Assembly (NCBI GenBank): GCA_963847735.1
Contig: CAWKAV010000016.1
Span: 496,001 to 560,000 of the forward strand
Direction: 5' to 3'
DNA: 64,000 nucleotides
Source of the DNA: CAWKAV01 sp963847735
GTDB taxonomy: Bacteria; Desulfobacterota; Desulfuromonadia; Desulfuromonadales; BM103
The position numbers and the translations under genes are program-made. The notes under the pieces are model-generated. The model made no database searches and was not told the origin of the DNA. It saw only the letters and a program-made list of their open reading frames with translations. Numbering within the stretch: position 1 is the first letter of the stretch; every line of letters starts with the position of its first letter. Shown in pieces: positions 37,565-45,536 of the stretch.

Positions 37565-37598
37565 CGTCTGCCTCCCTTCGTGAGAGCAGACGTTTTTT
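37565..37598 (+). terminator. Riboswitch-controlled terminator
   Basis: CGTCTGC (37565-37571) pairs with GCAGACG (37586-37592), followed by TTTTTT. An alternative pairing exists: CGCCAAAG (37529-37536, in the aptamer's 3' part) with CTTTGGCG (37559-37566), which uses the first bases of the terminator arm and may be part of the switch. Confidence 0.8.
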
Positions 37599-37677
37599 AT
37601 TGATAGAATTTCTACTGGTTATTTTAGAAGTCCTTGGAGAACATCAGCATGCAAAATTAACAATGGAAAGGCCCTTA

Positions 37678-37806
37678 ATGTCCAAAGAGAGAAAAGTCCT
37701 GATTGTCGAGGATGACATCGGTGTCGCATGTTCGCCCTCGATGGTGCACAAGAACTTCAAACACAGCATTGAACTGGCTCATACAGTTTTTGAAGGGTTT
37801 TTATGA
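37678..37806 (+). pseudogene. Truncated response-regulator fragment (42 codons)
   Basis: From ATG 37678, behind AAAGG, the reading begins like a receiver domain: MSKERKVLIVEDDIGVAC, then loses similarity and ends at a TGA that overlaps the next ATG (ATGA at 37803). The phospho-acceptor half is missing. Either a deletion left only the N-terminus, or the short peptide is retained to couple translation of the downstream gene. Confidence 0.55.
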
Positions 37807-38492
37807 AAAAAAGCATTCTTGTTTTAGATGATTCTCCTTTCATACTGGCAGTCCTTGGAGACATGCTGAAGAAACTCAACTACAATGTGACGACTGTTGA
37901 CAATATGAAAGAAGCTTGTCAAAAGGTTGAGTCAACAAGATACGACATGATTATTACGGATTTGAATATGCCAGACATGGATGGATTTGAATTTACAAGG
38001 AAGGTGAAATCTTATTCACATTACAAGTTCGTGCCAATCGTAATGCTTTCAAGTGAGGTGAATGATAAAAATATAGCCAAGGCCAAGGAGATAGGTGTTT
38101 CAACCTTTCTCAGTAAACCGCTCAAAGAGAGTCAGTTGAAAACCCTGCTGCAAATTACACTCAACAAACGCAGGTCACCAAGAATGACAGTTAAACTGGA
38201 AGTTTTTTACGGCAAGAATGAAATGCTTCCTGGTCAAACTGTCAATATCAGTGCCGGGGGAGTGTTCCTGGAATCGGACAATCCATTACCAATTGGGGAA
38301 AAACTTAAGCTCAAGCTTCGGCTCCCTGGAAACGATCATCCGATCCTCTGTCAGGGGCTGGTTGCCTGGGTAAACATACTAACTTCGCCAATCAACATTG
38401 CCATGCCGCCAGGTATGGGCGTGGAGTTCATCGACCTCAAAGATGACGGTCGACTTCAGGAATTTCTCAAGCCTGGGACATGGAAAAGTTGA
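37803..38492 (+). CDS. Response regulator with receiver and PilZ domains
   Basis: 229 residues. The receiver domain (1-120) has the acidic pair DDS, phospho-acceptor Asp53 in ITDLNMPDMDG, VMLSSE and the lysine in LSKPL. A PilZ domain follows, with the c-di-GMP-binding motifs RRSPR and NISAGGVFLES and the closing GMGVEFIDL. The protein thus senses phosphorylation and a cyclic dinucleotide. A GEMM-I riboswitch and terminator precede it, so the same class of messenger may act on both mRNA and protein. Start overlaps the upstream fragment by 4 nt. Confidence 0.9.
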   Translation: MKKSILVLDDSPFILAVLGDMLKKLNYNVTTVDNMKEACQKVESTRYDMIITDLNMPDMDGFEFTRKVKSYSHYKFVPIVMLSSEVNDKNIAKAKEIGVSTFLSKPLKESQLKTLLQITLNKRRSPRMTVKLEVFYGKNEMLPGQTVNISAGGVFLESDNPLPIGEKLKLKLRLPGNDHPILCQGLVAWVNILTSPINIAMPPGMGVEFIDLKDDGRLQEFLKPGTWKS

Positions 38493-38522
38493 CCTTGGAA
38501 CATTCTGGCTTTGAACAAAAAA

Positions 38523-38564
38523 CCATGGCCACCTGGTTCGATTGCCGGGTGGCCATGGCTTGTT
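38523..38564 (+). terminator. Terminator of the receiver-PilZ gene
   Basis: CCATGGCCACC (38523-38533) and GGTGGCCATGG (38548-38558) form an 11-bp perfect stem with a 14-nt loop, followed by CTTGTTTG. Confidence 0.75.
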
Positions 38565-38935
38565 TGAATGGATAAATATAAAGGTTCAAGTCGCATTCAT
38601 ATAACTTTAGGTGTATCGCCTTTAAACCTTGTATGTATTGAAATTCCCTCATCATTGTTCTAGTGTTATCTTCAATGAGTTCTTCTGGAGGGGGGGACAA
38701 GAAAATGGCCTCTTTTATGCGAAGGTAGATCATTTTCTTAAAGATCACAACTGCTAAGATGAAAATGGGCGTGTTGTTGGCAGAGATATTTAAGACGCTC
38801 GTTAACCACAAAATATTGGCCATCTGTTTTTTAGGCTATGGCTATTTCCTGTCGATTTTCAGGATGGATTTTGTGGTACATTGAAAATACCTCAAACGCT
38901 AAAGAGGTCTCTCGAAGGCAAAGGAGGAAGATTTT

Positions 38936-38986
38936 ATGCCAGTCTCTGATCCGCCTGACCATTTAGAGGAAGTTTCATCAAACTGA
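38936..38986 (+). CDS. 16-residue mini-ORF with strong ribosome site
   Basis: AAAGGAGGAAGA lies 5 nt before ATG 38936; the reading is MPVSDPPDHLEEVSSN then TGA. It lies within an otherwise gene-free stretch that ends in a good terminator at 39070, so a short transcript of about 200 nt is plausible. It could be a real small peptide, a leader, or the head of a deleted gene. Confidence 0.35.
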   Translation: MPVSDPPDHLEEVSSN

Positions 38987-39069
38987 ATAGTGATAATAAT
39001 TGGATTGCTGAAGTTGGGTGATCCAACAAAGGTTCCCACGACGGGAACACTCGCAGAAAGAAGTCAACG

Positions 39070-39104
39070 AAAAACGCCCTGGGAAGTTCTGGGGCGTTTT
39101 TCTA
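39070..39104 (+). terminator. Rho-independent terminator
   Basis: AAAAACGCCC (39070-39079) and GGGCGTTTTT (39092-39101) are perfect 10-bp complements ending in T-rich sequence on both strands, so it may act in both directions. Confidence 0.8.
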
Positions 39105-39242
39105 TTTGTCAGGGTTAGCAATAATTTCGCATTTCAGCCAATCTGATGACCCCAGCTTACATCACCTAGGGATATTTAGGACGCTATTTAATGCCTTGGC
39201 AGAGCGATTGTCGGGGCTGTCTGCTCTGCCCGGTTGCTAGCC

Positions 39243-39467
39243 TCAAAGCATAGCCTTAATGCTACATATCAATTCTCGCAACTCCCGTCGTTGTTCCTTA
39301 GCTGCTATGGTGTAATATCCATGTTTGAACCTGGGATGATCTTCCCCGCGTGGTGACTTGCCCCCGTGAAGGTTGCAGCGCGTACGGCCTGGGGTAGGTC
39401 TTCTTTTACACGGTGGGCCTTGTCTGGTTTTCGCGCCACAGTGCAAGCGTTCATGGGGTATGGTCAC
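39243..39467 (-). CDS. HGGxS-motif protein, mobile-element type
   Basis: 74 residues from GTG 39467, with GGAGGGG 6 nt upstream (inside the previous gene's end). The pattern CGAKTRQGPPCKRR, TRCNLHGGKSPRGEDHPRFK matches short proteins common next to phage integrases and in genomic islands, where two cysteine pairs and the HGGxS motif are conserved. Role unknown. It follows 2 nt after the stop of the neighbour at 39470, a pairing also seen in islands. Confidence 0.6.
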   Translation of the reverse strand: MTIPHERLHCGAKTRQGPPCKRRPTPGRTRCNLHGGKSPRGEDHPRFKHGYYTIAAKEQRRELRELICSIKAML

Positions 39468-39469
39468 TT

Positions 39470-39700
39470 TTATCCCCTCCACCCCCTCTTATGGCCCCCG
39501 GTGGTTACATTGTCGGCTATGACGTTCTGCCCGCTGGTAACGTGCACCTGCTTGACTGTGATCGTCTGCTTGCCTGCTGTCCTCGCCCTGGTCAGCGTGT
39601 CAAAGCCTTTCTGGTAAACATCCATCAGTCTTGCCGCTAGGTTGACTTTTTTGATCATCAAGGCTTCGGCGTTCTGATTATATGAAGGGTTGTTTACGGC
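39470..39700 (-). pseudogene. N-terminally truncated mobile-element-associated protein
   Basis: The readable part, NPSYNQNAEALMIKKVNLAA through ITVKQVHVTSGQNVIADNV, resembles a family with KVTVEHVHVxEGGQAIVGNV that usually stands next to the HGGxS protein. Family members are longer at the N-terminus, and here the frame begins inside the selC terminator, so this looks like a deletion product fused to the selC flank. Confidence 0.5.
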
Positions 39701-39707
39701 GTCGGAC

Positions 39708-39742
39708 AACATAAAAAGAAAAACCCGCATATCAAGCAGGTT
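39708..39742 (-). terminator. selC terminator
   Basis: On the minus strand AACCTGC, a 7-nt loop, and GCGGGTT form a 7-bp stem (one G-U) followed by TTTTTCTTTTT. It lies 35 nt after the tRNA's CCA end. Confidence 0.8.
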
Positions 39743-39776
39743 TAGTGTGCTTCATTGGATTGTATTGGATTGTTAA

Positions 39777-39872
39777 TGGCGGGAGTAGATGGGAATCGAA
39801 CCCACCGAGGACGGGATACGTCCCCCATCGGTTTTGAAGACCGGGCGCGCCACCAGGCTACGGACTACTCCC
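39777..39872 (-). tRNA. selC: tRNA-Sec (anticodon UCA)
   Basis: 96 nt with encoded CCA. An 8-bp acceptor stem GGGAGTAG/CTACTCCC, a long extra arm (GGGGGACG-TATC-CCGTCCTC region), the anticodon loop CTTCAAA with TCA, and the T-loop GGTTCGATTCC are present, all typical of bacterial selC. Directly downstream of yedF on the same strand, so the two may share a transcript. Confidence 0.96.
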
Positions 39873-39878
39873 TCAGAA

Positions 39879-40463
39879 CTAAAGACGAATGATGTTCCCC
39901 GCCCCCTCAAGAGCGTTGACCAGTTCCAGCATGTTTGAAACTCTACCGATCGCAAGCGAGCTCTTGATATTGAAGAAATCCAGGCAGAGTCCACACGAGG
40001 CGATATCAACTCCGCGATTGGCGAGTTCAGCTAACGGTTCGATCACATCGGAACCGGTGACTGTAAGTTTGACACCACTATTGACACAGTAGATGGCGTC
40101 GACGGTGTTGTTGGCATCGATCAGGGTGAAGATGAAGTTCTTCATCAGAACCCGGCCGAGTTCGGTGTCGCCTTGTCCCATCTGTTCGGAGCCGATAAAG
40201 ATGATCGTTGGTCCAACCGTTTGAGTTTTAATCTGATTTGTTGCCGGACTCTCTCCTGGAGTTAATTCGAGCTGAATGGCTTGCTCTCCTTTATCAACGC
40301 GTATTCTGTAACCCAGGGTTTTTGCCAGACGTGACACATTGTCCTGACAAATCTGGTCATCAACCAGGATCTGCAGTACTGTGCCAGGCTCTGCCAACAT
40401 GGCTTGTCTTGTTTGAATTACGGGCTGCGGGCACTGCTGGCCGCGGCAGTCGATGGTTTTCAT
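39879..40463 (-). CDS. yedF: YedF, selenium-metabolism sulfurtransferase-like protein
   Basis: 194 residues. The N-terminal TusA/SirA-like domain starts MKTIDCRGQQCPQPVIQTRQ with the CPxP motif; the C-terminal half is DsrE-like (TIIFIGSEQMGQGDTELGRV, LMKNFIFTLID, VDIASCGLCLDFF). This two-domain form is linked to selenium metabolism in genomes that encode Sec, perhaps as a selenium carrier. It ends 6 nt before selC on the same strand and starts divergently from ispG. Confidence 0.92.
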   Translation of the reverse strand: MKTIDCRGQQCPQPVIQTRQAMLAEPGTVLQILVDDQICQDNVSRLAKTLGYRIRVDKGEQAIQLELTPGESPATNQIKTQTVGPTIIFIGSEQMGQGDTELGRVLMKNFIFTLIDANNTVDAIYCVNSGVKLTVTGSDVIEPLAELANRGVDIASCGLCLDFFNIKSSLAIGRVSNMLELVNALEGAGNIIRL

Positions 40464-40596
40464 ATGTGTCCCTTCTTGAAAGCCGTCATACTATATATGG
40501 AGTTCTTTATGTTGGCAAGCAGGCTCTGCTTGACATGCTGGGACGTCCGTCCGTAAACTCGCAGGGTCAATATTGCTGACTTTTTGGGATAATGAT

Positions 40597-41661
40597 ATGA
40601 GACGTCAAACGCGTAAAATTCAGGTTGGTAGTGTTGCTGTCGGTGGTGATGCACCTGTCTCGGTGCAATCAATGTGCAACACTGATACCCGTGACATTTT
40701 AGCGACTTCTGCGCAGATTGAGTCTTTAGCTGCTGCCGGGTGTGAAATCGTACGCTGTGCCGTGCCTGATGAAGTCGCCGCAGAGGCTCTTGCGCCAATC
40801 TGCGCGCAAAGTCGTCTGCCTTTGATTGCCGATATTCACTTTGATTATCGCCTGGCTCTGATGTCGCTCGACGCCGGTGTGTCTGGTTTGCGTTTGAACC
40901 CGGGCAACATCGGCGAGCGCTGGAAGGTCGAAGAGGTGGTGAAAGCCTGTGCAGAGCGCTCCGTGCCGATCCGTATCGGTGTTAATTCCGGTTCTCTGGA
41001 AAAGGAGTTACTGGAAAAATACGGCCATCCGACCGCTGAGGCCATGGTGGCCAGCGCCCTGGGCCATATTCGCATACTGGAAGATTTGAACTTTCAGGAG
41101 ATCAAGATCAGTCTGAAATCTTCCGATGTGCGTCGTACGGTCGCAGCCTTCCGTTTGCTGGCCGAACAAATTGACTATCCACTCCACATTGGTGTGACCG
41201 AAGCAGGCACGACCTGGAGTGGCACGATCAAAAGTGCGGTTGGCTTAGGTGCCCTGCTTTACGACGGGATTGGTGACACCTTGCGCGTCTCTTTGACCGG
41301 TGACCCGATCGAAGAGGTGCGGGTCGGTTGGGAGATTCTCAAAAGTCTTGAGCTGCGTGAGCGCGGTCCGGTCTTTGTCAGTTGTCCAACCTGCGGCCGC
41401 TGTCAGATCGACCTGATCAGGATTGCCGAAGAGGTCGAGCAACGGCTGCACGACCTGCCCTGTCGCATTACGATCGCGGTGATGGGCTGCGTGGTGAACG
41501 GCCCCGGTGAGGCCCGTGAAGCGGACCTTGGTATTGCCGGCGGCAAGGGCCAGGGATTGCTGTTCCGTAAAGGACAAGTGGTGCGAAAAGTGCCGCAGGA
41601 GGAGCTTGCCGATGCCCTGGTTGCCGAGGCATTGCTGCTGGCCGAACAACGCTCCTCCTGA
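40597..41661 (+). CDS. ispG: 4-hydroxy-3-methylbut-2-en-1-yl diphosphate synthase (flavodoxin)
   Basis: 354 residues. The [4Fe-4S] ligands are in FVSCPTCGRC (two of the three) and MGCVVNGPGEA (third). N-terminal TIM-barrel segments MRRQTRKIQVGSVAVGG, PVSVQSMCNTDT and GLRLNPGNIG are standard for the short bacterial IspG. It makes HMBPP in the MEP isoprenoid pathway. I use ATG 40597; a TTG at 40573 is in frame but less likely. proS follows after 100 nt; a hairpin CCCTTTTC/GAAAAGGG (41711-41734) lies between. Confidence 0.95.
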   Translation: MRRQTRKIQVGSVAVGGDAPVSVQSMCNTDTRDILATSAQIESLAAAGCEIVRCAVPDEVAAEALAPICAQSRLPLIADIHFDYRLALMSLDAGVSGLRLNPGNIGERWKVEEVVKACAERSVPIRIGVNSGSLEKELLEKYGHPTAEAMVASALGHIRILEDLNFQEIKISLKSSDVRRTVAAFRLLAEQIDYPLHIGVTEAGTTWSGTIKSAVGLGALLYDGIGDTLRVSLTGDPIEEVRVGWEILKSLELRERGPVFVSCPTCGRCQIDLIRIAEEVEQRLHDLPCRITIAVMGCVVNGPGEAREADLGIAGGKGQGLLFRKGQVVRKVPQEELADALVAEALLLAEQRSS

Positions 41662-41761
41662 GCGATCAACACTCCTTGCAATCCCCCCGAAAATACGCTA
41701 ATTTCGTAAACCCTTTTCCGTGATCTGAAAAGGGACATCAATCCACTTCAGAGGTTATCCG

Positions 41762-43477
41762 ATGCGTTACAGTCAGTACTTTTTGCCCACATTGAAAGAA
41801 ACTCCCGGTGATGCTGAAGTCGTCAGTCACCAGTTGATGGCCAGGGCGGGGATGATCCGCAAGGTCGCAGCGGGTATTTACGATTACCTGCCGCTTGGCC
41901 TGCGGGTGATCCGCAAGGTCGAGAATATTGTTCGTGAAGAGATGAACCGTGCCGGGGCGATCGAGATTCTGATGCCGGCTGTCGTGCCCGCCGATCTCTG
42001 GGTAGAGACTGGGCGCTGGCAGCAATATGGCAAAGAGTTGCTGCGCCTCAAGGATCGAAAGGATACGGGTTTCTGTATCGGACCAACTCATGAGGAAGTG
42101 GTCACGGAAATTGTCCGTGGCACGGTGCGCTCCTATCGTCAGCTGCCTCTGAACCTTTACCAGATCCAGACAAAATTCCGCGATGAGATCAGGCCGCGTT
42201 TCGGTTTGATGCGCGGCCGGGAATTTATCATGAAGGATGCCTACTCTTTCGATATCGATAATGCCGGCGCTGATCTCTCTTACGACAAGATGTACCAGGC
42301 TTACCGGCGCATTTTCGAACGCTGTGGCCTCGATTTCCGTGCCGTGGAGGCTGACACCGGCAACATCGGCGGCAGTTTCTCCCATGAGTTCATGGTTCTC
42401 GCCGAGACCGGCGAGGATGCCATTGTTTCCTGCAATCGTTGTGAGTATGCCGCCAATGTCGAAAAGGCTGAACTGCGGGCTGGGCAGGGATCTTCCGTCT
42501 CCACGCAGGCTCTCACTGCTGTGGTGACGCCCGGTCGCCGGACGATTGAAGAAGTGTCTGAATTCCTGAAAGTTGATCCGGCACAGACGGTTAAAACCTT
42601 GATCGTTCAGAATGATCGCGAAGAGACCCTGGCCATCCTGCTGCGTGGTGACCGGGAGCTCAACGAGATCAAACTCTGCCGCCTGCTCGATTGCAATTGG
42701 GTTGAAATGGCCGGCGAGGAAGTTGTTCAGAACGTCACCGGCGCACCAAGTGGCTATGCTGGGCCGGTGGGTCTTAAGTTGCGCATTCTCGCCGACCATG
42801 AGGTGCAGGGCATGTCCGATTATGTGATCGGCGCGAACGTCAAAGACCAGCACTTTACGGGCGCCAGTCATGCTCGTGATTTCCAGGTTGATACTTTTGC
42901 GGACCTGCGTCAGGCCGGGGCGGGCGACGCCTGCCCGCGTTGTGAGGGTAAACTTGAAGTCTGGCGCGGTATCGAAGTGGGCCATGTCTTTAAACTCGGC
43001 ACCAAGTACTCTGCTGCCATGAATGCCACTGTGCTGGATGACCAGGGTAGGGAGAGGACCCTGGTGATGGGCTGCTATGGTATTGGTGTCGGTCGAACCG
43101 CTGCTGCAGCCATCGAACAGAATCATGATGAAAACGGCATTATCTGGCCCATGCCGCTGGCCCCCTTCCAGGTGATCATCTGCATGCTCAACCCGAATGA
43201 CGAGGAGGTCTTCCGCGCAGGGGAAACTCTTTATCAGCAACTGTCAGCAAAGGGCATCGAGGTGCTTCTTGACGACCGTGACGAGCGTCCCGGCAGCAAG
43301 TTCAAGGATGCCGACCTGCTTGGTATTCCGTTACGCGTCAACGTCGGAGCCCGTGGTTTGAAAGAGGACTCCTTTGAACTTCAGGTCCGATGTAGTGGTG
43401 AGCGTGGCCTGCTGCCGATAGAAGGGGCTGCAGCGAAAATTGTTGAACAGGTTCGCACGGCTCTTGCTGTCGGCTAG
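41762..43477 (+). CDS. proS: Prolyl-tRNA synthetase, bacterial type with editing domain
   Basis: 571 residues. Class II motifs are seen in the N-terminus (RKVAAGIYDYLPLGLRVIRK, CIGPTHEEVVT, QTKFRDEIRPRFGLMRGREF and MKDAYSFD) and C-terminus (GCYGIGVGRTAAAAIEQN, DERPGSKFKDADLLGIPLRV). Residues about 225-400 are the YbaK-like insertion that edits Ala-tRNA(Pro). The order ispG-proS recurs in this group of bacteria, and the spacing suggests one operon through pyrF. Confidence 0.97.
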   Translation: MRYSQYFLPTLKETPGDAEVVSHQLMARAGMIRKVAAGIYDYLPLGLRVIRKVENIVREEMNRAGAIEILMPAVVPADLWVETGRWQQYGKELLRLKDRKDTGFCIGPTHEEVVTEIVRGTVRSYRQLPLNLYQIQTKFRDEIRPRFGLMRGREFIMKDAYSFDIDNAGADLSYDKMYQAYRRIFERCGLDFRAVEADTGNIGGSFSHEFMVLAETGEDAIVSCNRCEYAANVEKAELRAGQGSSVSTQALTAVVTPGRRTIEEVSEFLKVDPAQTVKTLIVQNDREETLAILLRGDRELNEIKLCRLLDCNWVEMAGEEVVQNVTGAPSGYAGPVGLKLRILADHEVQGMSDYVIGANVKDQHFTGASHARDFQVDTFADLRQAGAGDACPRCEGKLEVWRGIEVGHVFKLGTKYSAAMNATVLDDQGRERTLVMGCYGIGVGRTAAAAIEQNHDENGIIWPMPLAPFQVIICMLNPNDEEVFRAGETLYQQLSAKGIEVLLDDRDERPGSKFKDADLLGIPLRVNVGARGLKEDSFELQVRCSGERGLLPIEGAAAKIVEQVRTALAVG

Positions 43478-43489
43478 GAGGATGGCAAT

Positions 43490-44725
43490 ATGAGTGAAAT
43501 CAAGATTGAAAAAGGTGGCCGGCTGACTTTACCGCCCGCCGTTGCACGGGCCCTCGGCGAACAGCCTCTGCGGCTGTCATCCTGCTCCACCCATCATCTC
43601 CTGCTGGAGTCTGCCGCCAGTAACGATAAGGTGCAGATGACCGGACGGATTGGCGATGTTGGAATTGTCGATCTGCTGTCCTTCTTCAACATGTTTCGCA
43701 AGTCAGGTCTTCTGCATTTCATGCTCTCTGGCGGCAACAAGACCCTCTGTTTTCAAAAAGGTGAGATTGTTTACGCTACGAGCACCTTCAAGGAAGAGGA
43801 GATTGGGGAAATCCTTTATAACCTGGGAAAATTTGATCGTGATGCTCTGCCGGGCGCTCGCCAGTTCGCCAATGGCACCCTGCCGCTTGGCAAAATCCTG
43901 GTCGATCAGAACATCATCAGCTCCAAGGATCTCTGGGCGGCAACCCGCAGCCAGGTCGAAACCATCGTTTATAACCTGTTTACGTTTCCGGAAGGTTCCT
44001 TCCTATATACGGATACTCCTCTTGACGAGAGCCAGGTGGTCAGCCTCTCCATGAGTACCCAGAACCTGATCATGGAAGGACTGCGTCGGGTTGATGAGCG
44101 GGCCGTTTACATGCAGAAGGTCAAGTCGCTTGATGCGATTCCTGTCTTGACCGGTAAGATGCCCAACGACCTCGACAGCGTCTCCCAGAAAATGGTCGCC
44201 ATGGTGCAGGCCGGCGTTGGTGATGTCAACGAACTGCTGCGTCGCTCCGGGGCAGGTGAGTTCGATGCTTTGCGGCTTCTGAGTCACCTGATTGAGAAGG
44301 GTGTTGTCGTAATGGAGGAGGCCCCCTCCGTAGCCGTTGAAGGAGTGCTCGGTGAGGTCGTAAATATCTTCAACGGGGTCTTGGTTGCCATGCATCGGGT
44401 GGTCTCGGCCAAGAACCCCAACTTCCGCGAGGAGGTCTCCCGTTTCCTGCGTGAACTGCCGCAACCTTTCTCCTATGTTTTCCGACAGACAACTCTCAAG
44501 GAGGATGGCTCGGTTGATGGTGGGCGAATTCTGGCCAACCTGGCCGGTCTTGAGGAAGGTGACAAGCTGCGCCTGCTCTCCGAGTCTCTTAGTGAGTTGG
44601 TTTATATGGAATGTATTGCTGCTCGCCGTGAATTGGGGGCTGTTGATTCTTCGGAGTTGATCAGGCGGGTTCAAGACGTTTCGCAACGCGTACAGGTTTT
44701 GATAGGGACACGTGATGATGAATAA
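43490..44725 (+). CDS. DUF4388 domain protein with AbrB-like N-terminus
   Basis: 411 residues, 12 nt after proS. The first 45 residues resemble an AbrB/SpoVT swapped-hairpin (IKIEKGGRLTLPPAVARALG). DUF4388/PATAN follows (TGRIGDVGIVDLLSFFNMFR, GLLHFMLSGGNKTLCFQKGE, GEILYNLGKFDRDALP). The C-terminal half is helical without clear family. DUF4388 proteins are abundant in Desulfuromonadales and Myxococcota, often with two-component and gliding systems; role unproven. The gene's end overlaps the pyrF start. Confidence 0.8.
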   Translation: MSEIKIEKGGRLTLPPAVARALGEQPLRLSSCSTHHLLLESAASNDKVQMTGRIGDVGIVDLLSFFNMFRKSGLLHFMLSGGNKTLCFQKGEIVYATSTFKEEEIGEILYNLGKFDRDALPGARQFANGTLPLGKILVDQNIISSKDLWAATRSQVETIVYNLFTFPEGSFLYTDTPLDESQVVSLSMSTQNLIMEGLRRVDERAVYMQKVKSLDAIPVLTGKMPNDLDSVSQKMVAMVQAGVGDVNELLRRSGAGEFDALRLLSHLIEKGVVVMEEAPSVAVEGVLGEVVNIFNGVLVAMHRVVSAKNPNFREEVSRFLRELPQPFSYVFRQTTLKEDGSVDGGRILANLAGLEEGDKLRLLSESLSELVYMECIAARRELGAVDSSELIRRVQDVSQRVQVLIGTRDDE

Positions 44726-45446
44726 TGCCAGAAGAAAATTGATATTCGCGCTTGATGTCGACAATCTGGAGGATGCTCGCCGCTGGGTTGAACAGTTGCA
44801 GGGTCAGGTCGGTGTGTTCAAAATCGGCAAGCAGCTTTTTACCAGGTGCGGTCCGGAAGTGGTTCGCCTGGTTCAGGCTGGAGGAGCCGATGTGTTCCTC
44901 GATCTGAAGTATCACGACATTCCGAACACCGTGGCCATGGCGGGCATCGAGGCGCTACGTCTTGGTGTCAGAATGTTCAACGTTCACGCTCTGGGCGGCT
45001 TTGAAATGATGGCGGCGCTGGTCGCCGAAGTCGACAGGGTTTGTCCGCGCGGCAATCCTGATCGCCCTCTGTTGCTGGCGGTGACGATTTTGACCTCTTC
45101 CAACGATGAAACCCTGCGTGGTATCGGTATTGATCGGCCGGTTTCTGAAATGGTTCCGCGTCTGGCCAAACTGGCCCAGAATGCCGGCATGGATGGTGTG
45201 GTCGCTTCGCCGCAGGAAGTCGGCCTGATCCGTGCGGCATGCGGAGCGGATTTTGCGATCGTCACGCCAGGTGTGCGCCCGACCTTCTCCTCTCAGGACG
45301 ACCAGAAGCGGGTCACGACACCCGGCGACGCCCTGCGCGCCGGTGCCGATTACCTGGTCATTGGCCGGCCGATCTCGTCGGCGGCAGATCCTGCGGCAGC
45401 CGCGCGGATGATTCTTGAGGAAATGCAGGCGGCCCTGGGCGATTAG
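44715..45446 (+). CDS. pyrF: Orotidine 5'-phosphate decarboxylase
   Basis: 243 residues. The catalytic DxKxxD motif is in VFLDLKYHDIPNTV; the phosphate-binding segments IVTPGVRP and YLVIGRPISSAADPAAAA are standard. It completes UMP synthesis. Starts at 44715 or 44718 (ATGATG) are both possible; 44715 leaves 7 nt after AGGG. The start lies inside the DUF4388 gene, so translation is coupled. Confidence 0.96.
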   Translation: MMNNARRKLIFALDVDNLEDARRWVEQLQGQVGVFKIGKQLFTRCGPEVVRLVQAGGADVFLDLKYHDIPNTVAMAGIEALRLGVRMFNVHALGGFEMMAALVAEVDRVCPRGNPDRPLLLAVTILTSSNDETLRGIGIDRPVSEMVPRLAKLAQNAGMDGVVASPQEVGLIRAACGADFAIVTPGVRPTFSSQDDQKRVTTPGDALRAGADYLVIGRPISSAADPAAAARMILEEMQAALGD

Positions 45447-45536
45447 CAAATTATTGCCCTGAAAATGCTACGTTTCAATGCAGACCTTCTTGCTCTCAGG
45501 TTCTATCCGTCCACCTCGCGCTTCACGCAACGTTCC

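Larger units (their letters stand above)
38565..39242. other. Gene-poor stretch with possible small RNA
   Basis: Apart from the mini-ORF at 38936 I see no gene. Around 39028-39046, GTTCCC-ACGAC-GGGAAC makes a small hairpin, followed by the terminator at 39070. A leftward frame at 38467-38823 overlaps the terminator of the PilZ gene and is not credible. Confidence 0.45.

Noticed and set aside
38467..38823. 118-codon leftward frame after the PilZ gene
   Set aside because: It runs through the PilZ gene's terminator hairpin, and its product shows no domain or ribosome site.
38500..39900. CRISPR array or integron near selC
   Set aside because: No regularly spaced direct repeats of 25-40 nt and no attC-like series were seen.
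41738..43240. 500-codon leftward frame opposite proS
   Set aside because: It is antisense to prolyl-tRNA synthetase; high GC at codon wobble positions creates such long shadows.
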